Shown here in pieces: positions 50,810 to 60,013 of a stretch of DNA of 64,000 nucleotides (positions are counted from its first letter, which is position 1; every line of letters starts with the position of its first letter). The DNA comes from Rhodanobacteraceae bacterium ZG21-1 (GTDB lineage Bacteria; Pseudomonadota; Gammaproteobacteria; Xanthomonadales; Rhodanobacteraceae): NCBI GenBank assembly GCA_021390615.1, contig JAJEJU010000025.1, positions 1,612,001-1,676,000 on the forward strand. Direction: 5' to 3'. The position numbers and the translations under genes are program-made. A model generated the notes under the pieces. It worked only from the letters and a program-made list of their open reading frames with translations, was not told the DNA's origin and did no database searches.

Positions 50810-52516
50810 ATGAAAAAGCACACCCCTGCACCGCCTGCCGATCCTTCCGACGCGCCCGTCGACCCGCAACGACGGCGCCTGCTCGGCGGCATGGCCGCGG
50901 CCGGCGCCGCGCTGGCCCTGGGCGGCGGCGAAGCAGCGCTGGCCGGCGACGGCAAGGCGCACGCGGTCCAGCCGACGACGGACGAGTCCACGCTGGACGC
51001 GCTGCTGGCCCGGCATATCCAGCACGTGGTGGTGATCTACGCCGAGAACCGCAGCTTCAACAATCTGTTCGCGAACTTCCCCGGCGTGGAAAAGCCGCTG
51101 TCCGCACTGACGCCGGAGGACTACCGCCAGCGCGACCGTGACGGCAAGCTGCTCGAACAGCTGCCGCCGATCTGGGGCGGCCTGGTGCCGAAGGCGCAGG
51201 TGGTCGAGCATCGCCGCTACCTGATCGCCGAGGCCGACATCCACGGCCTGCCGAATGCGCCCTTCGCGCTGCGCACGCCCGAGGGCGACCCGCTGCCGCA
51301 CGGCCTGGTCACCCATGACCTGTGGCACCAGTTCTACCAGAACCAGCTGCAGATCAACGGCGGCAAGAACGACGGCTTCGTGGCCTGGGGCAACACCGGC
51401 GCGCAGGTGATGGGCTATTACGCCGACAGCGCCTACAACCTGCGCCTGTGGCAGCTGGCGCGCCGTTACACGCTGTGCGACAACTTCTTCATGGGCGCCT
51501 TCGGCGGCTCCTTCCTCAATCATCAATACCTGGTCGCCGCGCAGCCGCCGTTCTATCCGCAGGCGGACCAGAGCCCGGCCAGCTACCAGATCGCCGTGCT
51601 GGACGGGAATGAACCGAGCGGCATCCGCCTCAAGCTGGCCGAGGACTCGCCGGCCAGCGCGATGCATGGACGTCCGAAGTTCGCTTCACGCGACGCGCTG
51701 ACCCCGGACTTCTGGGCGGTCAATACGATGGGCCCGGCCTACGCGCCCGCCTTCAGCAGCGACCCGGCGCATCCCGAGCGGGCCGATCCGAACAGCCCCA
51801 ACACCCTGGTGCCGCAGAGCCATGCGACCATCGGCGACAGGCTGTCGGCCAAGGGCATCGACTGGGCCTGGTATGCCGGCGGCTGGCAGGCCGCGCTGGA
51901 CGGCCACGGTGACGGCAGCGAGACCGAATTTCCGCCCACCCCGAATTTCCAGGCGCACCACCAGCCGCTGAACTATTTCGCGCAGTTCGCGCCGGGCACC
52001 GAGGCGCGGCGACGCCATCTGCGCGACGCCGGCACCGGCGAGAGCGCACGCAGCAACCGCTTCCTGGCTGACGTCGAGGCCGGCAAGCTGCCGCCGGTGA
52101 GCTTCTACAAGCCGCAGGGCGATCTGAACATGCACGCCGGCTATTCCGACGTGGCCGCCGGCGACCGCCACATCGCACGCGTGGTCGATGCGCTGCAGCG
52201 CAGCCCGCAATGGCCGGACATGCTGGTGCTCATCACCTTCGACGAGAACGGCGGCTGGTGGGACCACGTGGCGCCGCCCAAGGGCGACCGCTGGGGCCCG
52301 GGTTCGCGCATTCCCGCCCTGGTGGTGTCGCCGTTCGCGAAGCGAGGCCACGTCGACCACAGCATCTACGACACCGGCTCGATCGCACGCTTCCTCACCC
52401 GCCGCTTCGGCCTGGAGAAACTGCCCGGCCTGGCCATGCGCGAGCAGGCCATGCGCGAGGCCGGCGGCCCGGCGCCGGGCGACCTCACTGCCGCGCTGCA
52501 GTTCGAACACGCCTAG
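50810..52516 (+). CDS. Phospholipase C/AcpA-type acid phosphatase, Tat-exported
   Basis: A 568-residue phosphoesterase. The N-terminus has a Tat motif (RRRLLGGMAAAGAALALGG). The catalytic start VVIYAENRSFNNLFANFPG (Glu and Asn metal ligands) and the later TFDENGGWWDHV and the final LVVSPFAKRGHVDH (metal and His ligands) match the AcpA/PLC-N superfamily. It cleaves phosphomonoesters or phospholipids in the periplasm or outside. It lies 64 bases after the second S10 gene and may share its transcript. Confidence 0.93.
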   Translation: MKKHTPAPPADPSDAPVDPQRRRLLGGMAAAGAALALGGGEAALAGDGKAHAVQPTTDESTLDALLARHIQHVVVIYAENRSFNNLFANFPGVEKPLSALTPEDYRQRDRDGKLLEQLPPIWGGLVPKAQVVEHRRYLIAEADIHGLPNAPFALRTPEGDPLPHGLVTHDLWHQFYQNQLQINGGKNDGFVAWGNTGAQVMGYYADSAYNLRLWQLARRYTLCDNFFMGAFGGSFLNHQYLVAAQPPFYPQADQSPASYQIAVLDGNEPSGIRLKLAEDSPASAMHGRPKFASRDALTPDFWAVNTMGPAYAPAFSSDPAHPERADPNSPNTLVPQSHATIGDRLSAKGIDWAWYAGGWQAALDGHGDGSETEFPPTPNFQAHHQPLNYFAQFAPGTEARRRHLRDAGTGESARSNRFLADVEAGKLPPVSFYKPQGDLNMHAGYSDVAAGDRHIARVVDALQRSPQWPDMLVLITFDENGGWWDHVAPPKGDRWGPGSRIPALVVSPFAKRGHVDHSIYDTGSIARFLTRRFGLEKLPGLAMREQAMREAGGPAPGDLTAALQFEHA

Positions 52517-52608
52517 TTGACGGGCAGACGCGCCTCAAGTCGCCGTCTGAGATCGGCTTGGCCTACGCTTATGCCTGTCTTCATCGAAGCATCGAGTTCG
52601 CCTGCGCC

Positions 52609-54042
52609 ATGCCCCGCTATCTGAAGCAACGCTACTGGCACCACGCGCGGCGGCAACATCGCCAATACGTGGTCAACGATCTCTTTCTGCGCAGCTGGGG
52701 CGGCGAGCTGGGTAAGAGAGAAGCCACCGAGGCGCAACGCTTCGACAGCGATGCGGCCTTGCAGGCAGCGCTCGACGCGCTGGTCGCCGGATGGCTCGCC
52801 GAAGGCTTCGTGGAGCACACCGCGGATTACCGGGCGACGGTGCCACAACCGCAGCGATGGCGTGGACTGGCGGCATCCGACTACGCGCAACGCCTGAAGG
52901 CGCTGGGTTTCGAGCCCAGCCTCAAGGATTTCAGGCATACGCTGCGGCTATGGCCATGGGAGCCGCCCGAAGCCTTCGAGCTGTTCGTGGCGAGCGGCAT
53001 CCTCGGCACATCGAAGGCGCCGCACGGCCTGCTGCGCGAGGCCATCGACCACGGCACGCCGGCGATGGCGCTGGCCCTGCTGGATGCCTTGCCGGCGCAT
53101 GCGATGGACGCTGCGTATTTCTCGCGCCGCGTAATGATGGAAGCGGCGGGCGACGACTGTGCCTCGCCGGAGCTGGGCGAGCAATGGCGCACCCTGGTAT
53201 GGCGGCTGCTCGACCGCGTCGACGACATCGACGTGCCTTACATCTTCCGCACACCGCTGAACGGCGGCGTGGAAGAGTGGTTCACGCCCCTGCAGCGCGC
53301 GCTGGACATGCGCGACGCTGCGCTGGTGCAGGTCCTGCTGGCGCGCGGCGCCGACGTGCATCGCGCCTATCCGGACCACCGGCTGCTGGGCGGCACCGTG
53401 CTGCACTATCTGTGTGCGATGCGCGACCCGGATTCCACGGCGGCGCAGCACCTGCTGCAGGCAGGCGCACCGCTGGAAGCGCGCGACGACAAGGGCCGCA
53501 CCGCGCTGGGCGTGGCCTGCGCGAACCCGCACGGCGAAGCACAGGCGCTGGTGCAGTGCCTGATCCGCCACGGCGCCGAAGTGCGCGCGGCGCAGGATCC
53601 GAAAGACGACAGCACTGCGCTCACCCTGTGCCTGCGGCGCGGCTACTACGCCGTCGCCCACACCTTGCTGGACAGCGTCGAGGAGTGGCCGCGCACGCAG
53701 AGCGCCACCTGGTCGCCGCTGGCCCTGGCCATGCGCGACGGCCAGGAAGCGCTGGCGCGCAAGATTCATCGCAAGGGCGGCTATCGCCCGATGCTGGGCA
53801 TCGGCGGCAATCCGGACCCCGACGGCGGTCTGAAGGTGGACAGCGTGCGCGAGCACAGCGGCGCCGCGCTGGCCGGCCTGCGCCCCGGCGACCTGGTGCG
53901 CCGGGCGGAAGGCCAGCCGGTGGCTTCGGTGCAGGCGCTGGCCGCCCTGGTCTACGCCATGCCGCCGGGCCAGCCGCTGCGCCTGCTGGTCGAGTCCGAC
54001 GGCGCGTCACGCGAAGTCGTCGTACCGGTGGGCGCCTACTGA
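52609..54042 (+). CDS. WGR-like / ankyrin repeat / PDZ protein
   Basis: A 477-residue protein of unusual layout. Residues ~18-70 resemble a WGR domain (LFLRSWGGELGK, then a helix ending EGFVE). The middle (~210-370) has ankyrin-type helices such as TPLQRALDMRDAALVQVLLARGADV, ALGVACANPHGEAQALVQCL and ALTLCLRRGYYAVAHTLLDS. The C-terminus (~400-477) is a PDZ domain (MLGIGGN, VREHSGAALAGLRPGDLVRR). There is no signal peptide. ATG 52609 starts at the basic MPRYLKQRYW. Function unknown; a protein-binding scaffold is likely. Confidence 0.82.
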   Translation: MPRYLKQRYWHHARRQHRQYVVNDLFLRSWGGELGKREATEAQRFDSDAALQAALDALVAGWLAEGFVEHTADYRATVPQPQRWRGLAASDYAQRLKALGFEPSLKDFRHTLRLWPWEPPEAFELFVASGILGTSKAPHGLLREAIDHGTPAMALALLDALPAHAMDAAYFSRRVMMEAAGDDCASPELGEQWRTLVWRLLDRVDDIDVPYIFRTPLNGGVEEWFTPLQRALDMRDAALVQVLLARGADVHRAYPDHRLLGGTVLHYLCAMRDPDSTAAQHLLQAGAPLEARDDKGRTALGVACANPHGEAQALVQCLIRHGAEVRAAQDPKDDSTALTLCLRRGYYAVAHTLLDSVEEWPRTQSATWSPLALAMRDGQEALARKIHRKGGYRPMLGIGGNPDPDGGLKVDSVREHSGAALAGLRPGDLVRRAEGQPVASVQALAALVYAMPPGQPLRLLVESDGASREVVVPVGAY

Positions 54043-54481
54043 GGCATCGTGTTGCTATCGAGGCGCCAGACATCCCGCCGCATCGAACGCCAAACGCAAG
54101 CGTTGTCGACATAGCCAACCATTGCCGTGTCGAGAAACGCCTGCGCGGGCGCTTCGTTCGCTTCGATCGCTGCACGCCGCACAAAACGATTCGAGCTGGG
54201 GCAGCTTGGCCGAACCTCCATCTCGCCCACCCCGACGACATGCCGCGCGATGGGTGCGCGCCTCGCCCAAGACCCGCTTCAGCCGCATCGCCGCCGCGAC
54301 AGGCGATGGCTGCGCCGATGCGTTCGCTACGGCAGCTCGGCGGCGGCAACTCGGCGGCGAACGATGCGAATTCGCGCAAGCATGCGCGAGCTTTCGTCAG
54401 CCATCCATCTCGGCGGCCTTGCAGCGGGCTGCAGTGCGACATTGCAGCCCGCGCGAAACGCCACGCAGCCCTTGCATCAAG
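54043..54481. other. Gene-free stretch between the ankyrin/PDZ and DUF885 genes
   Basis: About 440 bases between convergent genes. Frames here are short and rich in Arg or Ser with no family likeness, so I call none. No intrinsic terminator is obvious. Confidence 0.55.
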
Positions 54482-56272
54482 CTAGGAGTGTTCCGCTGCG
54501 GCGCCGCTCTTGGTCGCGGCGATCCAGCGGTCCACCCGCGCCTCGAGCACGTCCATCGGCAAGGCGCCGTCGCCCAGGATTTCGTCGTGGAAGGCACGCA
54601 GGTCGAAGCGGTCGCCCAGCTCGCGCCGCGCCCGCTCGCGCAGCTCGAGGATCTTCAGCTGGCCCACCTTGTAGGCCAGCGCCTGTGCCGGCCACACGAT
54701 GTAGCGGTCGATCTCGTGCTGGATCGTGCTGTCGTCCTCGTCGGAGTGCGCTCGGAAATAGTCCACCATCTGCTGGCGCGTCCAGCGCTTGTAGTGGGCG
54801 CCGGTGTCCAGCACCAGCCGATCGGCGCGCCACAGCTCGCCTGACAGCCGGCCGTAGTCGGACAGCGGATCGCGGTAGAAGCCGATGTCCTTGCCCAGCT
54901 GCTCGGCATACAGCGCCCAACCCTCGATGTAGGCGGTGTAGTCGGCCTGCTGGCGGAACGGCGGCAGGTCGCGCAGCTCCTGCGCGATGGAGATCTGCAG
55001 ATGATGGCCGGGAATGCCTTCGTGATAGGCGATCGCCTCCATCGCCATGATGTTGCGGTGGGCGTAGTCGCCGGTGTTGACATAAAGCTGGCCCGGCCGC
55101 GAACCGTCCGGCGTGCCCTGCTCGTAGGTGGCGACCTGGAAGTCCTTCTCGCGGTAGGTTTCGACCGGCACCACCTTGAGCTGGGTCTTCGGCTGCAGGC
55201 CGAACAGCTTGGGCAGCTCGGGCTGCATCTGCGCGATGAAGCCGCGATAGCGCTCGAGCACTTCCTCGCGCGATTTCGGCTGCAGCTTCGGGTCGTTCTT
55301 CAGCGCCGCGCGGAAGCTGGCCAGGTCGCCATAGCCCTGCGCCTTGGCGATCACCAGCATCTGCGCCTCGATGCGCTGCACCTCGGCCAGGCCGAGCGCA
55401 TGGATCTGCGCCGGGCTTTCCGTGGTGGTAGTCATCTGCTCGATGTCGAAGCGATAAATCTCGTCACCGTGCGGCAGCTGCCACACGCCCGGCTCGCTGC
55501 GTCCGTGCGGCGCGTAGTCCTTGGCCACGAATTCGCCGAGCTTGCGGTAGGCCGGCCGCACCTGTTGGTCGATGGCGTCGACGATGGCCTTGCTCAGGCG
55601 CTCCCGCTCCGCCGCCGGCACGCTGTCCGGGAAATGCTTCAGCGGCCCCGCGAACACGTTGTCGGCTCCGGCCGGCTTGGCGATGCCGTCGATCTGGGTG
55701 ACGACTTTTTCCAGCAGGAAGCGGGGCGGCATCATGCCGTCGCGCTGCCCTTGCCGCGCCGCCGCCTCGGTCTGCGCCAGCACGGTCGGAATCGCCTTCA
55801 GGCGGGCCAGGTAGTCCTCGTACTGCTTGACGTTGTCGAACGGGATCGAACCGATCAGGGCCGGCAGCTGCAGGTGCTCGCCGTGGTACTGATCCAGCGG
55901 CATCTCGTAGAGTTTCAGGTCGATGCTGCGCAGGTTCTCCTTCAGCTCGCGCACCATCAGCTGCTGGTTGAGCTGCGCTTCGTCCGGCAAGCCGCGGGTG
56001 TCGAACGCCTCGAAGCGACGCAGGAAGTCCGCGGCGATCCGCCGCTCGCTATGCACGTGCGCCGGCGAGAGGTCGCGCCAGCGATCGTTGTAGCGCAGAT
56101 CGCCGAGCACGGTGGCGCCCTCGGGGTCCGCCTCCAGCTGATGCTGCCACTGCTCGGCCAGCAAGGCGTCGAAAGCCTTTACCCGCACCGAGACGTCCGC
56201 CGTCGGCGCCGGCGCCGCGCAGGCGCTGCCGCTCAACAGCAGTGCCGCCGCCAACCATCGTCCGCTCTTCAT
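54482..56272 (-). CDS. DUF885 family metallohydrolase, exported
   Basis: A 596-residue protein with a signal peptide (MKSGRWLAAALLLSGSACA), whose Cys may be lipidated. The zinc site is YHEGIPGHHL (His417, Glu418 and His423/424), followed by YIEGWALYAEQL, which supplies the distal Glu. These motifs are diagnostic of DUF885 proteins, which resemble M32-like gluzincins. The family is thought to be peptidases of the envelope. ATG 56272 was chosen for the signal peptide. Monocistronic. Confidence 0.9.
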   Translation of the reverse strand: MKSGRWLAAALLLSGSACAAPAPTADVSVRVKAFDALLAEQWQHQLEADPEGATVLGDLRYNDRWRDLSPAHVHSERRIAADFLRRFEAFDTRGLPDEAQLNQQLMVRELKENLRSIDLKLYEMPLDQYHGEHLQLPALIGSIPFDNVKQYEDYLARLKAIPTVLAQTEAAARQGQRDGMMPPRFLLEKVVTQIDGIAKPAGADNVFAGPLKHFPDSVPAAERERLSKAIVDAIDQQVRPAYRKLGEFVAKDYAPHGRSEPGVWQLPHGDEIYRFDIEQMTTTTESPAQIHALGLAEVQRIEAQMLVIAKAQGYGDLASFRAALKNDPKLQPKSREEVLERYRGFIAQMQPELPKLFGLQPKTQLKVVPVETYREKDFQVATYEQGTPDGSRPGQLYVNTGDYAHRNIMAMEAIAYHEGIPGHHLQISIAQELRDLPPFRQQADYTAYIEGWALYAEQLGKDIGFYRDPLSDYGRLSGELWRADRLVLDTGAHYKRWTRQQMVDYFRAHSDEDDSTIQHEIDRYIVWPAQALAYKVGQLKILELRERARRELGDRFDLRAFHDEILGDGALPMDVLEARVDRWIAATKSGAAAEHS

Positions 56273-56357
56273 CGCCTGCTCCAGATCTGAGGATTGCTGC
56301 CGTTGCATCGGTTCGCCGCGGCGCAAGCGCCGTCCGTTCGACGCTCGCGCCGGCGAA

Positions 56358-56855
56358 CTAGCTCTTGACGCGCTGCCATTCCGATACGGCGACCGTGTCG
56401 CTGCCGGGCTGGGGCGGCACCTGATAGCTCAACACGTCGCCGGTCAGGGTGTACGGCCGCACCTGCACGGTGCCGTTCCAGCGCTGGATGTAGGACAGCT
56501 CGATATGGAACGAGACGGTATGCGCCTGCGGATCGAGGCTGACCCGGCCGTAATGCGTGCTGGCCAGTTCGGACGGCTTGAAGTCCGTGCGCATGCCCTT
56601 CGCATCGACCCCGGAGGTGGGCTCGTTGCTGCGGAACACCTGCAGCGAGTAGCGGCCCTGCGTGTCGATCAGCAGGATACCCTGGGGCTGCGGGCCGAAA
56701 CCGTAGCTCTTGCTGCCGTCCTTGTGCAGGTCGTAGGCCGCCTTCAGGGTCCAGCTGCCGGCGAGCGAAGGCATCGTCATGTGGCCGCTGTCCGAGGCGG
56801 TGGCGGTGAAGCTGGCCAGCACGCCGGTCAGCAGAAGTCCGGATAGGAAACGCAT
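56358..56855 (-). CDS. Exported lipocalin-like domain protein (copy 1)
   Basis: A 165-residue protein with a signal peptide (RFLSGLLLTGVLASFTATA). The mature part is a lipocalin-like (Lipocalin_5) domain: LAGSWTLKAAYDLHKDGS, then GFGPQPQGILLIDTQGRYSLQ and HYGRVSLD. It is a paralogue of the protein at 58212-58790. These domains bind small hydrophobic ligands. It shares the direction of the neighbouring methyltransferase-like gene. Confidence 0.87.
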   Translation of the reverse strand: MRFLSGLLLTGVLASFTATASDSGHMTMPSLAGSWTLKAAYDLHKDGSKSYGFGPQPQGILLIDTQGRYSLQVFRSNEPTSGVDAKGMRTDFKPSELASTHYGRVSLDPQAHTVSFHIELSYIQRWNGTVQVRPYTLTGDVLSYQVPPQPGSDTVAVSEWQRVKS

Positions 56856-56971
56856 GGGTGGCTCCGTGGTTGGAGTGGCGGGGAATGGCAGTGCGGATGG
56901 CGTGGGGACGCCAGGTCGATCGAGAGCCGTGGCCGTGGGGCGCAAGCGCGCCCTTCAAAAGTCAGCACCCT

Positions 56972-57214
56972 TCAAGAGCGCTGAGTCGACGAGGGAGCGG
57001 CCGCCTCGCCATGCGGCTGTTGCAGGCGGCGCGCCCTGCTCCGGCGCGCCCACCACGCCAGCAGCTGCGTAGCGAAGCGCAAGGCCGCATCGGCGCCGGC
57101 CAGGGGCGATGCTTCGCACCACCATGGCCGCAGGCCTTGCGCGGCGTTGGGGTCCGGCGGCAGCCTCTGCTGATCCGGCGATTCCTGCGTCCGATGTCTT
57201 GAAAACGCAGCCAT
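56972..57214 (-). CDS. Possible small protein of unknown function
   Basis: An 80-residue frame with a proper ribosome site (GAGGA, nine bases before the ATG at 57214). It is Arg/Ala/Gln-rich and has a Trp-rich stretch (RFATQLLAWWARRSRARRL) that would be amphipathic. No homology recognised. It is kept because of the ribosome site, but the composition is close to that of chance frames in GC-rich DNA. Confidence 0.3.
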   Translation of the reverse strand: MAAFSRHRTQESPDQQRLPPDPNAAQGLRPWWCEASPLAGADAALRFATQLLAWWARRSRARRLQQPHGEAAAPSSTQRS

Positions 57215-57376
57215 GCCAGGTCCTCGTGAAAAAAGGTGGCGTCCCTGCCTGCCTAGCTCCATTACATGTCGAACTCCATCAAGCAGCCTCTTCTGTGGAG
57301 GCTTCGATCATGGTTCACCGCTCTGCCGACGCCGTCTTCGGTCGTTGCGGGGCCGCTTGGCGGCGCCGGTTCGGGC

Positions 57377-58159
57377 TCAGTGACGCGGCTTGCGGAACTT
57401 CAGTACGAACTTGTCGGTATGCCCCTTGATCGCAGGCGCGAACACGGTCTGGCTGTGATCGTCCTGCGGATTGGCGAGCAGGTCGCTGCGCGAGTCCAGC
57501 ACGAAGCCGGCCGCCTCGGCCTGCGCGATCACGGTGTCCGGATCGATGCGGTGCAGGGTCGAGGCGTTCTGTCCGCCCGAGCCGGGCTTGGCCGCATGGT
57601 CGACCACCACATAGACGCCGCCCGGCTTCAAGGCCTTGAACACGGCGGCGTCGAGCTTGGTCGCCTCGTCGGGGCCGCTGGTGCCGGCCACGGCGAACAC
57701 GCTGACCGCGCCGTAGACATCGTGGTAGTTCTGCGAGGTCCACACCACGTCGAGCGGTTCGCCGGCGCCGAGATTGTCATACGGCCCGACCACCAGCTTG
57801 GTGTTGGCATAGGCCGGATCGGCGGCCAGCGCCTTGATCGGGTCGAGCGCCTGCGGCCGCGCCTTGGCGATGCTCTCCGGCACCACCGCGTAGACATGGC
57901 CCTTCGGCCCCACCACCTTGCTGAAGATGCGCGTGAAATAACCGCCGCCCGGCATCAGGTCGACCACCTTGTCGCCCGGCTTGATGCCGGCGAAGGCGAT
58001 CAGCTCGCCCGGCTTGCGGTCCTGGTCGCGCGCCGTGTCGGCGGCAGGCCGTGCGCTGTCGGCGACCGCGGCGGCCACGTAGGCCGGCGGCGCCATGTCG
58101 GCATGTGCCCAGCCGCTGGCGGCGAGCAGGACCAGGACAACCATCGAGTGCTTTTTCAT
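57377..58159 (-). CDS. Exported class I SAM-methyltransferase-fold protein
   Basis: A 260-residue protein with a clear signal peptide (MVVLVLLAASGWAHADM). The fold is a Rossmann-like methyltransferase: KPGDKVVDLMPGGGYFTRIF (motif I), VVGPKGHVYAVVP, DVVWTSQNYHD, and AVFKALKPGGVYVVVDH. SAM is not known to be available in the periplasm, so a secreted protein of this fold is odd. Homologues with signal peptides do exist in proteobacteria. It stands between two lipocalin-like genes on the same strand. Confidence 0.85.
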   Translation of the reverse strand: MKKHSMVVLVLLAASGWAHADMAPPAYVAAAVADSARPAADTARDQDRKPGELIAFAGIKPGDKVVDLMPGGGYFTRIFSKVVGPKGHVYAVVPESIAKARPQALDPIKALAADPAYANTKLVVGPYDNLGAGEPLDVVWTSQNYHDVYGAVSVFAVAGTSGPDEATKLDAAVFKALKPGGVYVVVDHAAKPGSGGQNASTLHRIDPDTVIAQAEAAGFVLDSRSDLLANPQDDHSQTVFAPAIKGHTDKFVLKFRKPRH

Positions 58160-58211
58160 GGGGTGACTTCGCTCCGAACGGATGGGATGAATGGTGGCGG
58201 CGCGCATCGCC

Positions 58212-58790
58212 TCAGGGCAGCCGGCGCCATACCACTTCGCCGTGCGCGCCTTCGCTCGCGCCGCTGGAGGGCTTGGCGACCACATAGCTCAGCTCGTCGC
58301 CTTTCAGAGTGTAGGCCGAGCCACCGTCCTTGCCGTCCCAGTTCGGGAACGCGGCATGCTCGATATGCGTGTGCATGGTGCTGGCGTCCGCGCTGATGCG
58401 GCCGTAGTGGGCGTTGCTGTCCATCGCCGCCGCGCGGTATTCCTCGGCGCTGCCCTTGGATTTGTCGTTGGCGGCGAAGGGCGTGCGCTGGGCCCGCACC
58501 ATCTGCATCATGTAACGGCCCTGCGCATCGATGATCCACAGGCCCTGCGGATGCGGCCCGTACAGCTCCACGCGACGGCCGTCCGGATACACGTTGTCCA
58601 CGCGCTCCAGCGTCCAGGCGCCGACCAGGGCGGCCGGCACAGCCATCGAGCCGGCCGATTCACTGCTGCCGGCCGCGCTGTCGGCATGCTCGGTGGCGAG
58701 TTCGGATGGGGTGTGGGTGGCGCCGACCGGGGTCGCGCCGAGCAGCAGGGCAAGCCCGCCGAGGATGAAAAGGGATCGATGACGGTACAT
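58212..58790 (-). CDS. Exported lipocalin-like domain protein (copy 2)
   Basis: A 192-residue protein: signal peptide (MYRHRSLFILGGLALLLGA), a Ser/Ala-rich linker, then a lipocalin-like domain with LVGAWTLERVDNVYPDG, YGPHPQGLWIIDAQGRYMMQ and HYGRISADA. It matches copy 1 in these motifs. It diverges from a LysR gene and is probably its target; the methyltransferase-like gene follows 52 bases after. Confidence 0.87.
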   Translation of the reverse strand: MYRHRSLFILGGLALLLGATPVGATHTPSELATEHADSAAGSSESAGSMAVPAALVGAWTLERVDNVYPDGRRVELYGPHPQGLWIIDAQGRYMMQMVRAQRTPFAANDKSKGSAEEYRAAAMDSNAHYGRISADASTMHTHIEHAAFPNWDGKDGGSAYTLKGDELSYVVAKPSSGASEGAHGEVVWRRLP

Positions 58791-58855
58791 GGGGCAGGCC
58801 TGCGGGGAGCTGGGTGTGCGAAGCCTAGTTCGCTATGATGTATTGATAAATCCCG

Positions 58856-58874
58856 TTACTGGCTATTTCAGTAA
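58856..58874. promoter_or_regulatory. Perfect dyad TTACTG-N7-CAGTAA, candidate LysR operator
   Basis: A six-base perfect inverted repeat with a seven-base spacer lies 12 bases upstream of the LysR start and in the divergent gap with the lipocalin gene. The whole gap (58791-58886) is AT-rich toward the LysR side. The architecture (short dyad in the divergent promoter) is typical of an autoregulated LysR site, although the exact T-N11-A spacing is not met. Confidence 0.6.
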
Positions 58875-58886
58875 TTAAGAAAGCGT

Positions 58887-59753
58887 ATGACACATTCGAA
58901 CAAGGCCCTCGACCTCGACGCGGTGAAAGCCTTCGTGCTGACCGCTGATCTGCAGAGCTTCACCCGCGCCGCGGAAGCGCTCGACAGCACCCAGTCGGCG
59001 ATCAGCCTGAAGCTGCGACGGCTGGAGGAAGTGCTGGGCAGGCGCCTGCTCGAGCGCACGCCGCGCCAGGTGCGGCTGTCGGCCGAGGGCGCGGCCTTCC
59101 TCGACTCGGCGCGCGAACTGGTGGGCGCGCACGAACGCGCCATCGCTTCCTTCCAGGCCGAAAAGCGCCGGCTGGTGATCGGCATCAGCCATCAGATCGT
59201 CGGCGCCGAGCTGCCGGCGCTGCTGCGCCGGATGAACGAGCACGACCCGCATCTGCTGATCGAGCTGCGCGTGGCCGGCTCGCGCGATGTATCCCAGGCC
59301 TACGACGAAGGCGGGCTGGATGCCGCCCTGGTGCTGCAGCCGCCGGACCGGCGCCGCAACGGCGAGAAGCTGTTCGACGAAAGCTTCGCCTGGATCGCCG
59401 CCAGCGGCTGGAAGCCGCGCGCCGGCCAGCCGCTGCCGCTGTCCACCCAGGGCGAGAGCTGCAGCATCCGCAACGGCGCCGTGCGCGCGCTCGACCAGGC
59501 CGGCGTGCTCTGGACCGAGACCTTCATCGGCAAGGGCGCCGCCCTGGTCGGCGCCGCCGCGGCCGCCGGGCTCGCCGTCGCCGTGCTGGCGCGGCGCAGC
59601 GCGCCGGCCGGCACGGTCGACATCGGCCGCACGCTGTCGCTGCCCACGCTGCCCATGCAGGAGGTGGTGCTGTACAGCACGCTGCGCGACCGCCGCTCGC
59701 GCGACGCGCTGCGCACGCTGGGCACTGCGTTCAAGAGCCTGTCCAAGGCCTAG
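58887..59753 (+). CDS. LysR family transcriptional regulator
   Basis: A 288-residue regulator. The winged helix-turn-helix is LDAVKAFVLTADLQSFTRAA followed by STQSAISLKLRRLEEVLGRRL; the C-terminal binding domain begins LVIGISHQIVGAELPAL. The ribosome site is AAGAAAGC. It diverges from the lipocalin-methyltransferase group with a perfect dyad between. Confidence 0.92.
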   Translation: MTHSNKALDLDAVKAFVLTADLQSFTRAAEALDSTQSAISLKLRRLEEVLGRRLLERTPRQVRLSAEGAAFLDSARELVGAHERAIASFQAEKRRLVIGISHQIVGAELPALLRRMNEHDPHLLIELRVAGSRDVSQAYDEGGLDAALVLQPPDRRRNGEKLFDESFAWIAASGWKPRAGQPLPLSTQGESCSIRNGAVRALDQAGVLWTETFIGKGAALVGAAAAAGLAVAVLARRSAPAGTVDIGRTLSLPTLPMQEVVLYSTLRDRRSRDALRTLGTAFKSLSKA

Positions 59754-60013
59754 GCTTCGGCATGCCATCCGGTCGCGGCAGGCGATTGCCGCGACCGGCA
59801 AGATGGAAACATCACGACCGAACAGCGCGACTGAAACGCCGCGATTGCAAAGCGCGCTTTCTGAAATAAGCGCCGGCGGCTGCCGCCGTGGCGATCGCAG
59901 CGCTAGATTGAAGCGACCGCCTCGTTCGCTGCCCGCTGCCTCGTGCCTGGATCGAACACGCATCAAATCGAGCGATGCGCGTGCCGAAGCCACTTCCCGT
60001 GACGCCTGCCGCC

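Noticed and set aside
54043-54481. Coding sequence between the ankyrin/PDZ and DUF885 genes
   Set aside because: Several frames are open but none has a ribosome site, family motif or codon pattern of the neighbouring genes.
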